Shown: piece after piece, positions 25,429 to 36,571 of the stretch
Numbering within the stretch: the stretch's first letter is position 1
Layout: each line of letters starts with the position of its first letter
Assembly (NCBI RefSeq): GCF_014596525.1
Contig: NZ_MSJP01000014.1
Location: 1 to 64,000, forward strand
Direction of reading: 5' to 3'
Source of the DNA: Streptomyces sp. CBMA291
GTDB taxonomy: Bacteria > Actinomycetota > Actinomycetes > Streptomycetales > Streptomycetaceae
Length of the DNA stretch: 64,000 nucleotides
Translations under genes and position numbers: made by a program
Notes under the pieces: model-generated
What the model was told of the DNA's origin: nothing
Database searches by the model: none
The model's input: the letters and a program-made list of their open reading frames with translations, nothing else

Positions 25429-26760
25429 GTGAGACTCCTGCCCGCGAAGCTGCTGCCCCTGCGCACCGGGGTCCGCTGGAAGATCGCCGTCGCCATCGCG
25501 GCGGTCGGCGCGCTGATCGCGGTCACCCTCAGCGTGGTCGTCCACAACGCGGCCCGCATCTCGATGCTCGACAACGCGCGCGAGGTGCAGATGGAGCGGC
25601 TGCTCTTCGCCCAGCGCCTCTACGAGACCTCGAAGCCGAAGGAGCCCCGTTTCGGCACGAAGATCAACGACCCGGCGCTGCCGCCCCAGCTCGACCAGCT
25701 CATGCGGGACAAGCGGCGCGGCACCTACGTCCAGGAGCACCGGCACGGCGGGGCGCCCGACGTGTGGGCCGCCGTGCCGCTCGCCAACGGGGACGTCCTC
25801 TCCCTCCACATCCCCTTCGCCGACCGGGGCGCGGCGGTCATGAACGACCTCGACCGGGCCCTCGTCATCGGCTCGGTCTCGGTGGTCTTCGGCGGCTGCG
25901 CGCTCGGCGTGTTCATCGGCGGCCGGCTCTCCCGGCGGCTGCGGAAGGCGGCGGTGGCCGCCGGGCGGGTCGCCCAGGGGAACACGGAGGTGCGCGTCAG
26001 GGACGCCGTCGGCGGGGTCGTACGGGACGAGACCGACGACCTGGCCTGGGCGGTCGACGCCCTGACCGACGCCCTCAACGAACGGATCGAGGCGGAACGG
26101 CGGGTCACCGCCGACATCGCGCACGAGCTGCGCACCCCCGTCACCGGGCTGCTGACCGCCGCCGAGCTGCTGCCCCCCGGCCGCCCCACCGAGCTGGTGC
26201 GCGACCGGGTGCAGGCGATGCGGACCCTGGTCGAGGACGTCCTGGAGGTGGCCCGGCTCGACAGCGCGTCGGAGCGCGCCGAGCTCCAGGAGATCGCGCT
26301 CGGCGAGTTCGTGGAGCGGCGGGTGCGGGCCCTGGGCCCCGAGGTGGAGATCAGGGTCGTCCACGAGTCCTGGGTGAACACCGACCCCCGGCGGCTCGAA
26401 CGCGTCCTCGGCAACCTCCTCGCGAACGCGGCCAAGCACGGCAGGCCGCCGGTCGAGGTGACCGTCGAGGGCCGGGTCGTCCGCGTCCGCGACCACGGGC
26501 CCGGCTTCCCCGAGGCGCTTCTGAAGGAGGGCCCGAGCCGCTTCCGTACGGGCACGAGCGACCGGGCGGGCCAGGGGCACGGGCTCGGGCTGACCATCGC
26601 GGCGGGCCAGGCACGGGTCCTCGGCGCCCGGCTGACCTTCCGCAACGTGGCCTCGGAGACGGCGCCGAACGGGGTGGGCGGGGCGATCGCCGTCCTCTGG
26701 CTCCCGGACCAGGCACCCACGACGACGGGCAGCTTCCCGACCCTGGGGACACCGGGCTGA
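25429..26760 (+). CDS. cseC: Sensor histidine kinase CseC
   Basis: The 443-aa membrane kinase has two transmembrane helices (WKIAVAIAAVGALIAVTLSVVV and VIGSVSVVFGGCALGVFIGG) flanking a ~110-residue extracellular sensor. A HAMP region follows, then the H-box (DIAHELRTPVTGL), N-box (LGNLLANAAKHG) and G-box (GQGHGLGLTIA). In the established pathway it detects cell-wall-active stress and phosphorylates CseB. The GTG start is 2 nt after the cseB stop, so the two are translationally coupled. Confidence 0.93.
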   Translation: MRLLPAKLLPLRTGVRWKIAVAIAAVGALIAVTLSVVVHNAARISMLDNAREVQMERLLFAQRLYETSKPKEPRFGTKINDPALPPQLDQLMRDKRRGTYVQEHRHGGAPDVWAAVPLANGDVLSLHIPFADRGAAVMNDLDRALVIGSVSVVFGGCALGVFIGGRLSRRLRKAAVAAGRVAQGNTEVRVRDAVGGVVRDETDDLAWAVDALTDALNERIEAERRVTADIAHELRTPVTGLLTAAELLPPGRPTELVRDRVQAMRTLVEDVLEVARLDSASERAELQEIALGEFVERRVRALGPEVEIRVVHESWVNTDPRRLERVLGNLLANAAKHGRPPVEVTVEGRVVRVRDHGPGFPEALLKEGPSRFRTGTSDRAGQGHGLGLTIAAGQARVLGARLTFRNVASETAPNGVGGAIAVLWLPDQAPTTTGSFPTLGTPG

Positions 26761-26988
26761 GACCCGTCTCGCTCGCGCTGCGGGCCGGGTCCCGTAGGGG
26801 TGGGCAAGGGGGCCTGTAGGGGGTGGGCAAGGGGGCCCTTACGGGTGGGCCAACGGGCCTGTAGGGGGGCGCCGAGCCCGTACGGGATACGACGAGCCGC
26901 CCCGTACGGGCAGCCGAGCCGCCCCGTACGGGTACGGCGAAGGGCCGGCCCCTTCCCGGGACCGGCCCCCTCGTGCGCGTACCGACGA
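26761..26988. repeat. Repeat-bearing gap with terminator-like hairpin
   Basis: 'GGGTGGGCAAGGGGGCCTGTAG'-like units occur three times (26797-26865) and 'CCGAGCCGCCCCGTACGGG' twice (26899-26935). GGGCCGG (26942-26948) can pair with CCGGCCC (26962-26968) and probably terminates both convergent transcripts. Confidence 0.5.
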
Positions 26989-28569
26989 TCAGACCGCCTC
27001 GGCGACCTTCGCCGTGCCGTCGTCCTCCGTCGTCTTCGGGGCGGCGGCGGGTCCGGCGCCGCGCAGTGCCACCTCCTTGACGAAGAGGGCGAGGACGAAG
27101 GCGAGGACGGAGACGACCGCCGCGAGCAGGAAGGCGCCGTGCGTGCCGGAGGCGACCGCGTGCTGGTAGGCCTCCCGGAGCGCCGCGGGCAGCTTGGCCA
27201 GGCTCGCCGCGTCGAGCTGCGCGGTCCGCTCGGTCAGCCCGGAGCCGCCGCTCGCCGTCATCTCGTCCTGGACGCGTCCGGTGAAGAGCGCACCCATGAT
27301 CGCGACGCCGAAGGAGGAGCCGAGGGTACGGAAGAGGGTGCTGGAGGAGGAGGCGACGCCCATGTCCTTCATCTCCACGCTGTTCTGGGCGACCAGCATG
27401 GTGATCTGCATGAGGAAGCCCATGCCCGCGCCGAGGACGGCCATGTGGACGCCGGAGACGAGCCGCGAGGTGTCGGTGTCCATGGTGGAGAGCAGGAAGA
27501 GGCCGACGGACATCAGCACGCCGCCGATCACCGGGAAGATCTTGTACTTGCCGGTGCTGGTGGTGAAGCGGCCGACGACCAGCGAGACGACCATCATCGA
27601 GAGCAGCATCGGCAGGAGCAGCAGTCCGGAGTTGGTCGCCGATGCGCCCTGCACGGACTGCTGGAAGATCGGCAGGTAGAGGACCGCGCCGAACATGACG
27701 AAGCCGGTGATGAAGCCGATCGCGGCCATCAGGGTGAAGTTGCGGCTGCGGAAGATGTGCAGCGGCATGATCGGGTCGCTCGCCCGGGTCTCCACCCAGA
27801 GGAAGGCGGCGAGCGCCGCCGCGCCTCCGACCGCGAGCCCGACGATGGTGGCCGAGCCCCAGGCGTACTCGGTGCCGCCCCAGGTGGTGACGAGGACGAT
27901 CGCGGTGATGCCGAGGGTGAGCAGCGCGGCGCCCGTGAAGTCGATGCGGGCGCCCTCGGCGCGCCGCTTCTTCGGCAGGTGCAGGACGGTGCCGACCATC
28001 GCGAGGGCGACGGCGCCCAGCGGCAGGTTGATGTAGAAGGACCAGCGCCAGCCCCAGTGGTCGGTGATGCTGCCGCCGACGAGGGGGCCGCCGATCATGG
28101 CGAGGGCCATCACGCCGGCCATCATGCCCTGGTACTTGCCGCGCTCGCGGGGCGGTATGAGGTCGCCGATGATCGCCATGACGCCGACCATGAGACCGCC
28201 CGCGCCGAGACCCTGGATGGTGCGGAAGCCGATGAGCTGGCCCATGTCCTGGGCCATGCCGCTGAGCGCGGACCCGATCAGGAAGATCACGATCGAGGTG
28301 AGGAAGACGCCCTTGCGGCCGAACATGTCGCCGACCTTGCCCCAGAGGGGGGTGGAGGCGGCGGTGGCCAGGGTGTAGGCGGTGACGACCCAGGAGAGGT
28401 GCTCCAGACCGCCGAGTTCGCCGACGATCGTCGGCATCGCGGTGCCGATGATCATGTTGTCCAGCATCGCGAGGAGCATCGCGATCATGAGGGCGAGGAG
28501 GACGACGCGGACACTGCGTGGCTGTCCCGCCTCCCCCTTCGCCGGTGCCGCTGTCTCTTGCGTCGTCAT
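26989..28569 (-). CDS. MFS drug exporter, DHA2 (EmrB/QacA) type
   Basis: The 526-aa protein has about 14 hydrophobic helices and the family signatures LDNMIIGTAMPTIVGELGG (helix 1), WGKVGDMFGRKGVF (motif A) and GLGAGGLMVG...RGKYQG. It should use the proton gradient to expel hydrophobic compounds; the substrate is unknown. A TetR-type regulator is divergent, and the gap holds a long inverted repeat, the usual arrangement of a ligand-induced exporter and its repressor. Confidence 0.92.
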   Translation of the reverse strand: MTTQETAAPAKGEAGQPRSVRVVLLALMIAMLLAMLDNMIIGTAMPTIVGELGGLEHLSWVVTAYTLATAASTPLWGKVGDMFGRKGVFLTSIVIFLIGSALSGMAQDMGQLIGFRTIQGLGAGGLMVGVMAIIGDLIPPRERGKYQGMMAGVMALAMIGGPLVGGSITDHWGWRWSFYINLPLGAVALAMVGTVLHLPKKRRAEGARIDFTGAALLTLGITAIVLVTTWGGTEYAWGSATIVGLAVGGAAALAAFLWVETRASDPIMPLHIFRSRNFTLMAAIGFITGFVMFGAVLYLPIFQQSVQGASATNSGLLLLPMLLSMMVVSLVVGRFTTSTGKYKIFPVIGGVLMSVGLFLLSTMDTDTSRLVSGVHMAVLGAGMGFLMQITMLVAQNSVEMKDMGVASSSSTLFRTLGSSFGVAIMGALFTGRVQDEMTASGGSGLTERTAQLDAASLAKLPAALREAYQHAVASGTHGAFLLAAVVSVLAFVLALFVKEVALRGAGPAAAPKTTEDDGTAKVAEAV

Positions 28570-28578
28570 GTCGTTCCC

Positions 28579-28645
28579 TTACTTGCCGCCCGGCTAGTTA
28601 CTACACTGGGGACGCTAGACCGGTAGCTAGCCGGTCGTCAAGTAA
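28579..28645. promoter_or_regulatory. Probable TetR operator pair between exporter and regulator
   Basis: TTACTTGCCGCCCGGCTAG (28579-28597) and CTAGCCGGTCGTCAAGTAA (28627-28645) are inverted copies matching at 17 of 19 positions. The second copy belongs to a shorter imperfect palindrome, GACCGGTAGCTAGCCGGTC. They sit over the likely promoters of both genes, so binding by the TetR protein would explain regulation of exporter and repressor together. Confidence 0.65.
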
Positions 28646-28670
28646 GTTTCTTGGAAAGTGGAGGGCAGTC

Positions 28671-29228
28671 ATGGCCCGAGGCAACACCCGCCAGCGCATC
28701 AAGGACGCGGCCCTGGACCTCTTCGTCGAACAGGGCTACGAGAAGACCTCACTGCGCGAGATCGCGGAACGCCTCGATGTCACCAAGGCCGCGCTCTACT
28801 ACCACTTCAAGACCAAGGAGGACATCGTCGTCGAGATGTTCGACGACATGACCCGGCCGGTGAACGAGCTGATCGCCTGGGCCGAGGAGCAGCCACCCAC
28901 CCTGGAGAACCGGCAGGAACTGCTGCGCCGCTACCAGGAGGCCCTGGGCTCCGCCGCCCGCTTCTACCGCTTCATGCAGGAGAACCAGGCCACCATCCGC
29001 GAGCTGAGCATCGGCCTCAGCCTCAAGGAACGCACGATCGCCCTGATCGACCTGCTCCAGGGGCCCGACTTCACACTGGTCGACCAGGTCCGCTGCGCCA
29101 GCGCGATCTTCACCCTGCACGCGGGCACCTTCTTCCTGCACAACGTCGAGGGCGACCCCGAGGAGAGGCGTGAAGCCACTCTCGAAGTCGCCCTCGATCT
29201 GCTGAACGCCGCCCACGGGGTCGCCTGA
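28671..29228 (+). CDS. TetR-family transcriptional regulator
   Basis: The 185-aa protein has the canonical N-terminal helix-turn-helix (RIKDAALDLFVEQGYEKTSLREIAERLDVTKAALYYHFKTKEDIV) and a helical ligand-binding C-terminal domain. It starts at ATG 28671 after GGAGGGCAGTC. As the divergent neighbour of the MFS exporter it is the likely local repressor, released by an exported compound. Confidence 0.92.
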   Translation: MARGNTRQRIKDAALDLFVEQGYEKTSLREIAERLDVTKAALYYHFKTKEDIVVEMFDDMTRPVNELIAWAEEQPPTLENRQELLRRYQEALGSAARFYRFMQENQATIRELSIGLSLKERTIALIDLLQGPDFTLVDQVRCASAIFTLHAGTFFLHNVEGDPEERREATLEVALDLLNAAHGVA

Positions 29229-29266
29229 GACGGCGGCGGGGTGCGCCCGGCGGGGTCGTGCCCGGG

Positions 29267-29285
29267 GGCGCCCCGAGGGGGCGCC
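29267..29285. terminator. Hairpin between convergent TetR and M23 genes
   Basis: GGCGCCCC (29267-29274) pairs with GGGGCGCC (29278-29285) around GAG. It lies between the convergent gene ends. Confidence 0.6.
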
Positions 29286-29308
29286 GTCCCGGACGCGTCC
29301 CGGGTGCG

Positions 29309-30001
29309 TCAGATGAAGACGCCCTGGGCCCGCAGGAACGCGGCCGGGTTCAGCGCCGAGCCGTAGTTCGGGGTCGTACGGATCTCGAAGTGCAGGTGGG
29401 GGCCGGAGGAGTTGCCGGTGTTGCCCGAGAGGGCGATCTGCTGACCGGCGGAGACCTGCTGGCCGATGTGGACCTGGATCTTCGACAGGTGAGCGTACTG
29501 CGAGTAGCGCCCGTCGGCGTGCTTGACGACGATCGCGTTGCCGTACGCCGGGCCGTCGCCGCCGCCGTTGGGGCCGGCCTTCACGACGGTGCCCGCCGCG
29601 GCGGCCTTGACCGAGGTGCCGACCGGGACGGCGAAGTCCTGGCCGGAGTGCTTGTGGGCCCACATGGCGCCGCCCTGGTTGAAGCTGGCGCTCAGCGTGT
29701 AGGAGCTGACCGGCTTGACCCAGGCCGCGGAGGCCTTCGTCGCGACGGTCTTGACGGCGGCCGCCTGGACGGCGCCGGTCTCGGCCTTCGCGACGGCGGC
29801 CTTCAGCTGGGCGGCGACGTGGGCCTGGGCCTCGGCCTGGGCGGCGACGGCCGCGGACGCGTTGAGTGCGACCGGAGCGGCGGTCTTGCCCTCGGCGGCG
29901 AAGGCGGACCCTGCTCCGGCCACCAGCGACGCTCCGAGACCCGCGGTGGCGAGAGCGACGGCGGTACGACGGACGACGGGGTTCATGACGCGCTTCGACA
30001 T
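29309..30001 (-). CDS. Secreted M23-family metallopeptidase
   Basis: The 230-aa protein starts with a Sec signal peptide (VMNPVVRRTAVALATAGLGASLVAGAGSAFA, cleavage after AFA). An Ala-rich helical stretch follows. The C-terminal LytM domain has the zinc and catalytic motifs HKHSGQDFAVPVGT, YSQYAHL and GPHLHFEIR. It is expected to cut peptide cross-bridges of peptidoglycan outside the cell. ATG 30001 follows GGAGG 12 nt upstream; an internal ATG at 29986 is also possible. The ~490-nt upstream gap with two inverted repeats suggests tight regulation. Confidence 0.92.
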   Translation of the reverse strand: MSKRVMNPVVRRTAVALATAGLGASLVAGAGSAFAAEGKTAAPVALNASAAVAAQAEAQAHVAAQLKAAVAKAETGAVQAAAVKTVATKASAAWVKPVSSYTLSASFNQGGAMWAHKHSGQDFAVPVGTSVKAAAAGTVVKAGPNGGGDGPAYGNAIVVKHADGRYSQYAHLSKIQVHIGQQVSAGQQIALSGNTGNSSGPHLHFEIRTTPNYGSALNPAAFLRAQGVFI

Positions 30002-30119
30002 ACGGGGGGAAACCTCCGGGTGGGACGAAAGGGAAGTGCGGAACCCGCCGCGGACAGTGCCGCGCCGGGCTTGCTCCACCTTGGTAACCCGGACCCCCAT
30101 TCAGGCCAAAACACCCCAT

Positions 30120-30138
30120 CTACGACATTGCGTCGTAG
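30120..30138. promoter_or_regulatory. 7-5-7 inverted repeat upstream of the M23 gene
   Basis: CTACGAC (30120-30126) and GTCGTAG (30132-30138) are perfect inverted arms with a 5-nt spacer, about 120 nt before the M23 start. It could be an operator for a dimeric regulator. I cannot name the regulator. Confidence 0.5.
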
Positions 30139-30186
30139 CGATCTCCGCGAGCGAAGCACCCCGCCTACCCCGCCCACCGCCCTCAC

Positions 30187-30220
30187 TAAACCGACATAAC
30201 GACCCCGATATGTCGGTTTA
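30187..30220. promoter_or_regulatory. 12-10-12 perfect inverted repeat between M23 and NACHT genes
   Basis: TAAACCGACATA (30187-30198) and TATGTCGGTTTA (30209-30220) form perfect 12-bp arms around a 10-nt spacer. The arms are much more A/T-rich than the surroundings, which is typical of a protein-binding operator rather than a Streptomyces terminator. The regulator is unknown. The rest of 30221-30450 holds no visible gene. Confidence 0.6.
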
Positions 30221-30488
30221 TCGGCACGTCACGAGGCTCCGCGACCGCCGGAAACAACGCCCCGCGTCCGATTCGGGACCCCGAGGGACCAAAGTCCCGG
30301 CGCCACCGCCCGAAGGTCCCGAACCCCCGCCAAAGGCCGCCACTATTCCGGCTAGTACCCCCCGAAACCCCTGTGCGCCTTGTCACCAGCCCCCGGCCCC
30401 GGATGCGAGCTGGGTCACGCGACCCGGCCGTCCCCCAGGGCCGTTCCCACTACGCTGACCGGCCTGGAGACCTACTGGGGGGACCACC

Positions 30489-33400
30489 ATGGATCCGGTG
30501 CTCATCGGCACGCGCCTCGCCTCGGCCGCGATCGGCCCGATTCTGAAGAAACTGCTGGTCAGCGAAGGCCCAGGAGCCGGAATCACCGGCCAGTCCGGCC
30601 CCGTCCGGCTCTCCGCCCTCGTCTCCTTCCGGGGCGAGAAGCGCACCCTCGGCGAGAAGGACGTCCGGAAACTGGCCGCCGCCCTCGTCGCCCGCTCCCA
30701 GGACGACGCCGGACGGCGCCCCTTCCCCGCCGACGAGACCGAGGCCGTCACCGACGCCCTCGCCGCCACCCTCCTCGCCCTCGGCGACCTCGACATGGAC
30801 GACGTCCAGGCCGTCCGCCTCGGCTCAAGCGAACTCGCCCGACGGCTCCGCGCCGCCGCCCCCGCCCCCGACGGCCTCGCCACGGACTCCGTCCGCTACC
30901 TGGAGACCCTCACCGACTGGGCCTGCCTGCACATCCTGGAGTTCTTCACCCGCCGCTCCACCTTCGTCGCCCGCACCCTCGTCGAGCAGACCCGCGGCCA
31001 GACCGAGCTGATCGCCAAGGTCGACGAACTCATCCGCCGGATCCCCCGCGCCGACGGCCGGGACGCCGACTTCGAGCGCCGCTATCTGGACCACCTCGCC
31101 AGGAAGCACGGCCGCCTGACCATCTACGGCATCGACCTGCACCGGTCCCCCGGGGAATGGCCGCTCGACATGGCCTATCTGTCCCTCGAAGCGACCGGCA
31201 CGGAAGGCCGCCCCGGCGACACCGTCCTCCTCGGCCCCCAACGGCGGGAACACACCCCCCTCCACGCCGACCTCGCCCTCGCCCGCCACGACAAGGTCCT
31301 CCTGCGCGGCCTCGCGGGCTCCGGCAAGACCACCCTCGTCCAGTGGCTGACCGCCTCCGCCGCCTCCGCCGAACGCCCCGAGGGCATGGCGTACCTGCAC
31401 GGCCGCATCCCCTTCGTCCTGCCGCTGCGCACCCTCACCCGGCACGGCGAGCGGCTCCCCGCCCCCGACCGCTTCCTCCCCGCCTCGGGCTGTCCCCTCA
31501 CCCCGCCCGACGGCTGGGTCGACCGGGTCCTGGCCGCCGGACGGGGCCTGATCCTCGTCGACGGCATCGACGAGATCCCCGAGACCGAGCGCGGACGGGC
31601 CCGCGACTGGCTCCGCGACCTGCTCACCGCCTACGAGGGCAACCGCTGGCTGGTGACCGCCCGCCCCACCGCCGTCGCCGGAAACTGGCTGGCCAGGGAC
31701 GGCTTCGCCGATCTGACCCTCTCCCCCATGTCACGCACCGAGGTCGACACCTTCGTACGCCGCTGGCACAAGGCCGCGGGCCCCGACGCGGCGGCCTACG
31801 AACAGCCCCTCCTCGACGCCCTGCGCACCACCGAACACGTCGCCCAGCTCGCCACCAGCCCCCTCATGTGCGGCCTGGTCTGCGCCCTCCACCGCGACCG
31901 GCACGGCTACCTCCCCCGGGGCCGCAAGACGCTCTACGACTCCGCCCTCTCGATGCTCCTCTCCCGCCGCGACCGCGAGCGGGGCATGGGCAACCCGTAC
32001 GGCATCGAGCTTGACGAGGCCCCGCAGATCCAGCTGGTCCAGCGGCTCGCCTACTGGCTCACCCGGAACGGGCGCCTCCAGATGGACCGCGAGCACGCCC
32101 GCTCGATCGTCACGGAGGCCGTCCCCGCCATGGTCGAGGCCTCCGCCTACGCCCCCGACCAGGTCTTCACCCATCTGCTCCACCGCAGCGGACTGCTGCG
32201 CGAGCCCACCACCGACACCGTCGACTTCGTCCACCGCACCTTCCAGGACTATCTGGCGGCGAAGGCACTGATCGACCACTGGGACATCGGCGTCCTCGTC
32301 GAGCACGCGGACGACGACCGCTGGGAGGACGTCATCCGCATGGCGGTCGGCCACGCCCGCCCGCGCGAGTGCGCGGAGATCCTGCGCGAACTCCTCAAGG
32401 CGGCGGACACCGCCGAGGACCGCCCGGCCCAGCTCCGCCTGCTCGTCCTGGCGGCGACCGCCCTGAGCCACGCCACCGAGGTGGCCCAGGCGGTACGGGA
32501 GGAGGTACTGGCCCGGACGGCGGCCCTCATCCCGCCCCGCTCCCCCGAGGAGGCCAGGGAACTGGCGACAGCCGGCCGACTGGTCCTGGACCTGCTCCCG
32601 GGCCCGGAGGGGCTGGGCGACGAGGACGCCCGAATGGTGGTGACGACCGCCACGCACATCCCCGCCGAGGCGGCCCTCCCCTATCTGGCCCGCTTCGCCG
32701 ACCACCCGGCGCTCCCGGTCCGGGCCCAGCTGATCTGGGGCTGGCAGCGCTTCGACGCCACCGCCTACGCGGAGGCGGTGGTGACCCGCCTGGACCCGGA
32801 GGGCCTGGACTTCTCCGTCGTACGGGACGACCAGGCGGCGGAACTCCTCCGGCGCGGGCTGCACCCCGAACGGCTGCTCATCGGCACCGACGTCCCGGAC
32901 GAGGCGGTACGGGAGCTGCTGGCCGCCTGCGACCCGGTCTCCCTCAAGCTGACCCGGCTGGGCACCGAACCCGACCTCACCGCGCTCTCCGGGCTGACCC
33001 GGCTGGAGACCCTGACTCTGGACCTCCCCGACGCCTCCTACTGGCGGCTGGCCGACGTGCCTGCCGGGACGCCCCTGAAGGACCTCTCCTTCAGCTCCTG
33101 GCCGCAGGAGGGACTGGGGGCGCTGCACGCGTACACCGCCCTGCGCGACCTGGCCCTCTGGGCGGCGTACCCGCTCACCGCGCACGACTGGCGGGAGCTG
33201 GCCGGGCTGCCTCGGCTGCGGACGCTCGCGATCGAGGAGACCGATCTGGATTCCGTACCCGACGGTCTCGTCCTCCCCCACATCCGCGCCCTCGTCCTCG
33301 ACGCCATGGACGACACCTCCCCGCTGCGGGCCGTCACCCGGGTGTTCCCCGGCCTGTGGCAGTTCGGTCTCGTCACCGGCACCGACGACGAGGTGGACGT

Positions 33401-33506
33401 CAGCCCGCTGGCCGCCCTCGCGGACCTGGAGATCCTCCGCGTCAGCAGCAGGTCCGTGACGGGCGCCGACCGCCTCGCCGACACCGTCGAGATCCGCTTC
33501 CTCTAG
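30489..33506 (+). CDS. NACHT-domain STAND ATPase with LRR-like C-terminus
   Basis: The 1005-aa protein has three parts. The N-terminal ~265 residues are helical, begin MDPVLIGTRLASAAIGPILKKLL and show no enzyme motif I recognise. A NACHT-type ATPase follows, with Walker A GLAGSGKTT (274-282, Lys280), Walker B ILVDGIDEIPE (Asp358, Asp361, Glu362) and sensor-like RWLVTARPTA. The last ~350 residues contain helical repeats and then leucine-rich-repeat-like strands from about residue 830 (LTRLETLTLDLP, LPRLRTLAIEETDL, LADLEILRVSSRS). Such proteins oligomerize on sensing a ligand; several bacterial NACHT proteins defend against phage. That role is inferred. GGGGGGA before ATG 30489 and TACGCT at 30451-30456 give start and -10. 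No accessory effector gene is adjacent. Confidence 0.85.
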   Translation: MDPVLIGTRLASAAIGPILKKLLVSEGPGAGITGQSGPVRLSALVSFRGEKRTLGEKDVRKLAAALVARSQDDAGRRPFPADETEAVTDALAATLLALGDLDMDDVQAVRLGSSELARRLRAAAPAPDGLATDSVRYLETLTDWACLHILEFFTRRSTFVARTLVEQTRGQTELIAKVDELIRRIPRADGRDADFERRYLDHLARKHGRLTIYGIDLHRSPGEWPLDMAYLSLEATGTEGRPGDTVLLGPQRREHTPLHADLALARHDKVLLRGLAGSGKTTLVQWLTASAASAERPEGMAYLHGRIPFVLPLRTLTRHGERLPAPDRFLPASGCPLTPPDGWVDRVLAAGRGLILVDGIDEIPETERGRARDWLRDLLTAYEGNRWLVTARPTAVAGNWLARDGFADLTLSPMSRTEVDTFVRRWHKAAGPDAAAYEQPLLDALRTTEHVAQLATSPLMCGLVCALHRDRHGYLPRGRKTLYDSALSMLLSRRDRERGMGNPYGIELDEAPQIQLVQRLAYWLTRNGRLQMDREHARSIVTEAVPAMVEASAYAPDQVFTHLLHRSGLLREPTTDTVDFVHRTFQDYLAAKALIDHWDIGVLVEHADDDRWEDVIRMAVGHARPRECAEILRELLKAADTAEDRPAQLRLLVLAATALSHATEVAQAVREEVLARTAALIPPRSPEEARELATAGRLVLDLLPGPEGLGDEDARMVVTTATHIPAEAALPYLARFADHPALPVRAQLIWGWQRFDATAYAEAVVTRLDPEGLDFSVVRDDQAAELLRRGLHPERLLIGTDVPDEAVRELLAACDPVSLKLTRLGTEPDLTALSGLTRLETLTLDLPDASYWRLADVPAGTPLKDLSFSSWPQEGLGALHAYTALRDLALWAAYPLTAHDWRELAGLPRLRTLAIEETDLDSVPDGLVLPHIRALVLDAMDDTSPLRAVTRVFPGLWQFGLVTGTDDEVDVSPLAALADLEILRVSSRSVTGADRLADTVEIRFL

Positions 33507-33516
33507 AGGGCGGAAA

Positions 33517-33556
33517 AGGGGCGGCCCCGGAACCGATCGGTTCCGGGGCCGCCCCT
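33517..33556. terminator. 40-bp perfect palindrome, bidirectional terminator
   Basis: Eighteen-base arms (33517-33534 and 33539-33556) flank GATC, itself palindromic. The element lies between the convergent NACHT and clpC genes. Confidence 0.85.
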
Positions 33557-33585
33557 GTGCTTGCGCGTCGAGCGCTACCGCTCGC

Positions 33586-36108
<2,523 letters not shown>

Positions 36109-36571
36109 CGTTAATCGCTCCTCAGAGCGGTCAGTCAGTTAGGGGTCGATCCCCTCCCTGTCCTTCCGCAGCTTAGTCCCGCAAGCGGGGACCGCTCATT
36201 CCAACTGCCGACATCCGTCCGGATCACCCCTCTTCACGCGGGGAGACCTGCTGCCGAACAGCCGACAAATGCTCCAACCCGATGGTGCGAGACGATGTTC
36301 CCCCAGGCCAAGTAGTTACCCGAGCCTTCAGTACGCCGTTGGCGAACGCGAGACGCGGAACCCGGCGGGTCGTCCCTCTCCACTAGGAATGTCTTACCCG
36401 TAAGGACCGACACTCCATGCGGCACACCCCGGTTCCCTCCGCTACCAGCGAACACCCTTGCGCTGCCGAATGCACTCGTACGCCCCATCCCGGACACCTC
36501 GCGCGTACGGCGGGGAACAGCGCGTCACAGGGGGGGCGTAACCAAGGCGGCTCGCCCGGAGTTCCCCGGGC
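36109..36571. other. Divergent clpC / SCO3374-like promoter region
   Basis: This 463-nt non-coding gap is less GC-rich than its flanks. It contains a candidate ClgR box, an imperfect hairpin GTCCCGC-AAG-CGGGGAC (about 36176-36192) in the clpC leader, and no supported ORF. Confidence 0.5.
36334..36344. promoter_or_regulatory. Candidate ClgR binding site
   Basis: CGCCGTTGGCG (minus strand CGCCAACGGCG) fits the actinobacterial ClgR core CGC-Y-N-A-N-R-GCG as I remember it, and is preceded on the minus strand by GTT. It is about 230 nt before clpC, a plausible activator distance if the promoter lies between. Confidence 0.5.

Noticed and set aside
30002..30180. c-di-AMP (ydaO-type) riboswitch in front of the M23 peptidase gene
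   Set aside because: Such riboswitches precede some actinobacterial wall hydrolases, but I could not find the conserved core sequences here.
30380..32014. Alternative plus-strand frame inside the NACHT gene
   Set aside because: It is Arg/Pro-rich without motifs, while the overlapping frame has clear Walker A and B boxes.
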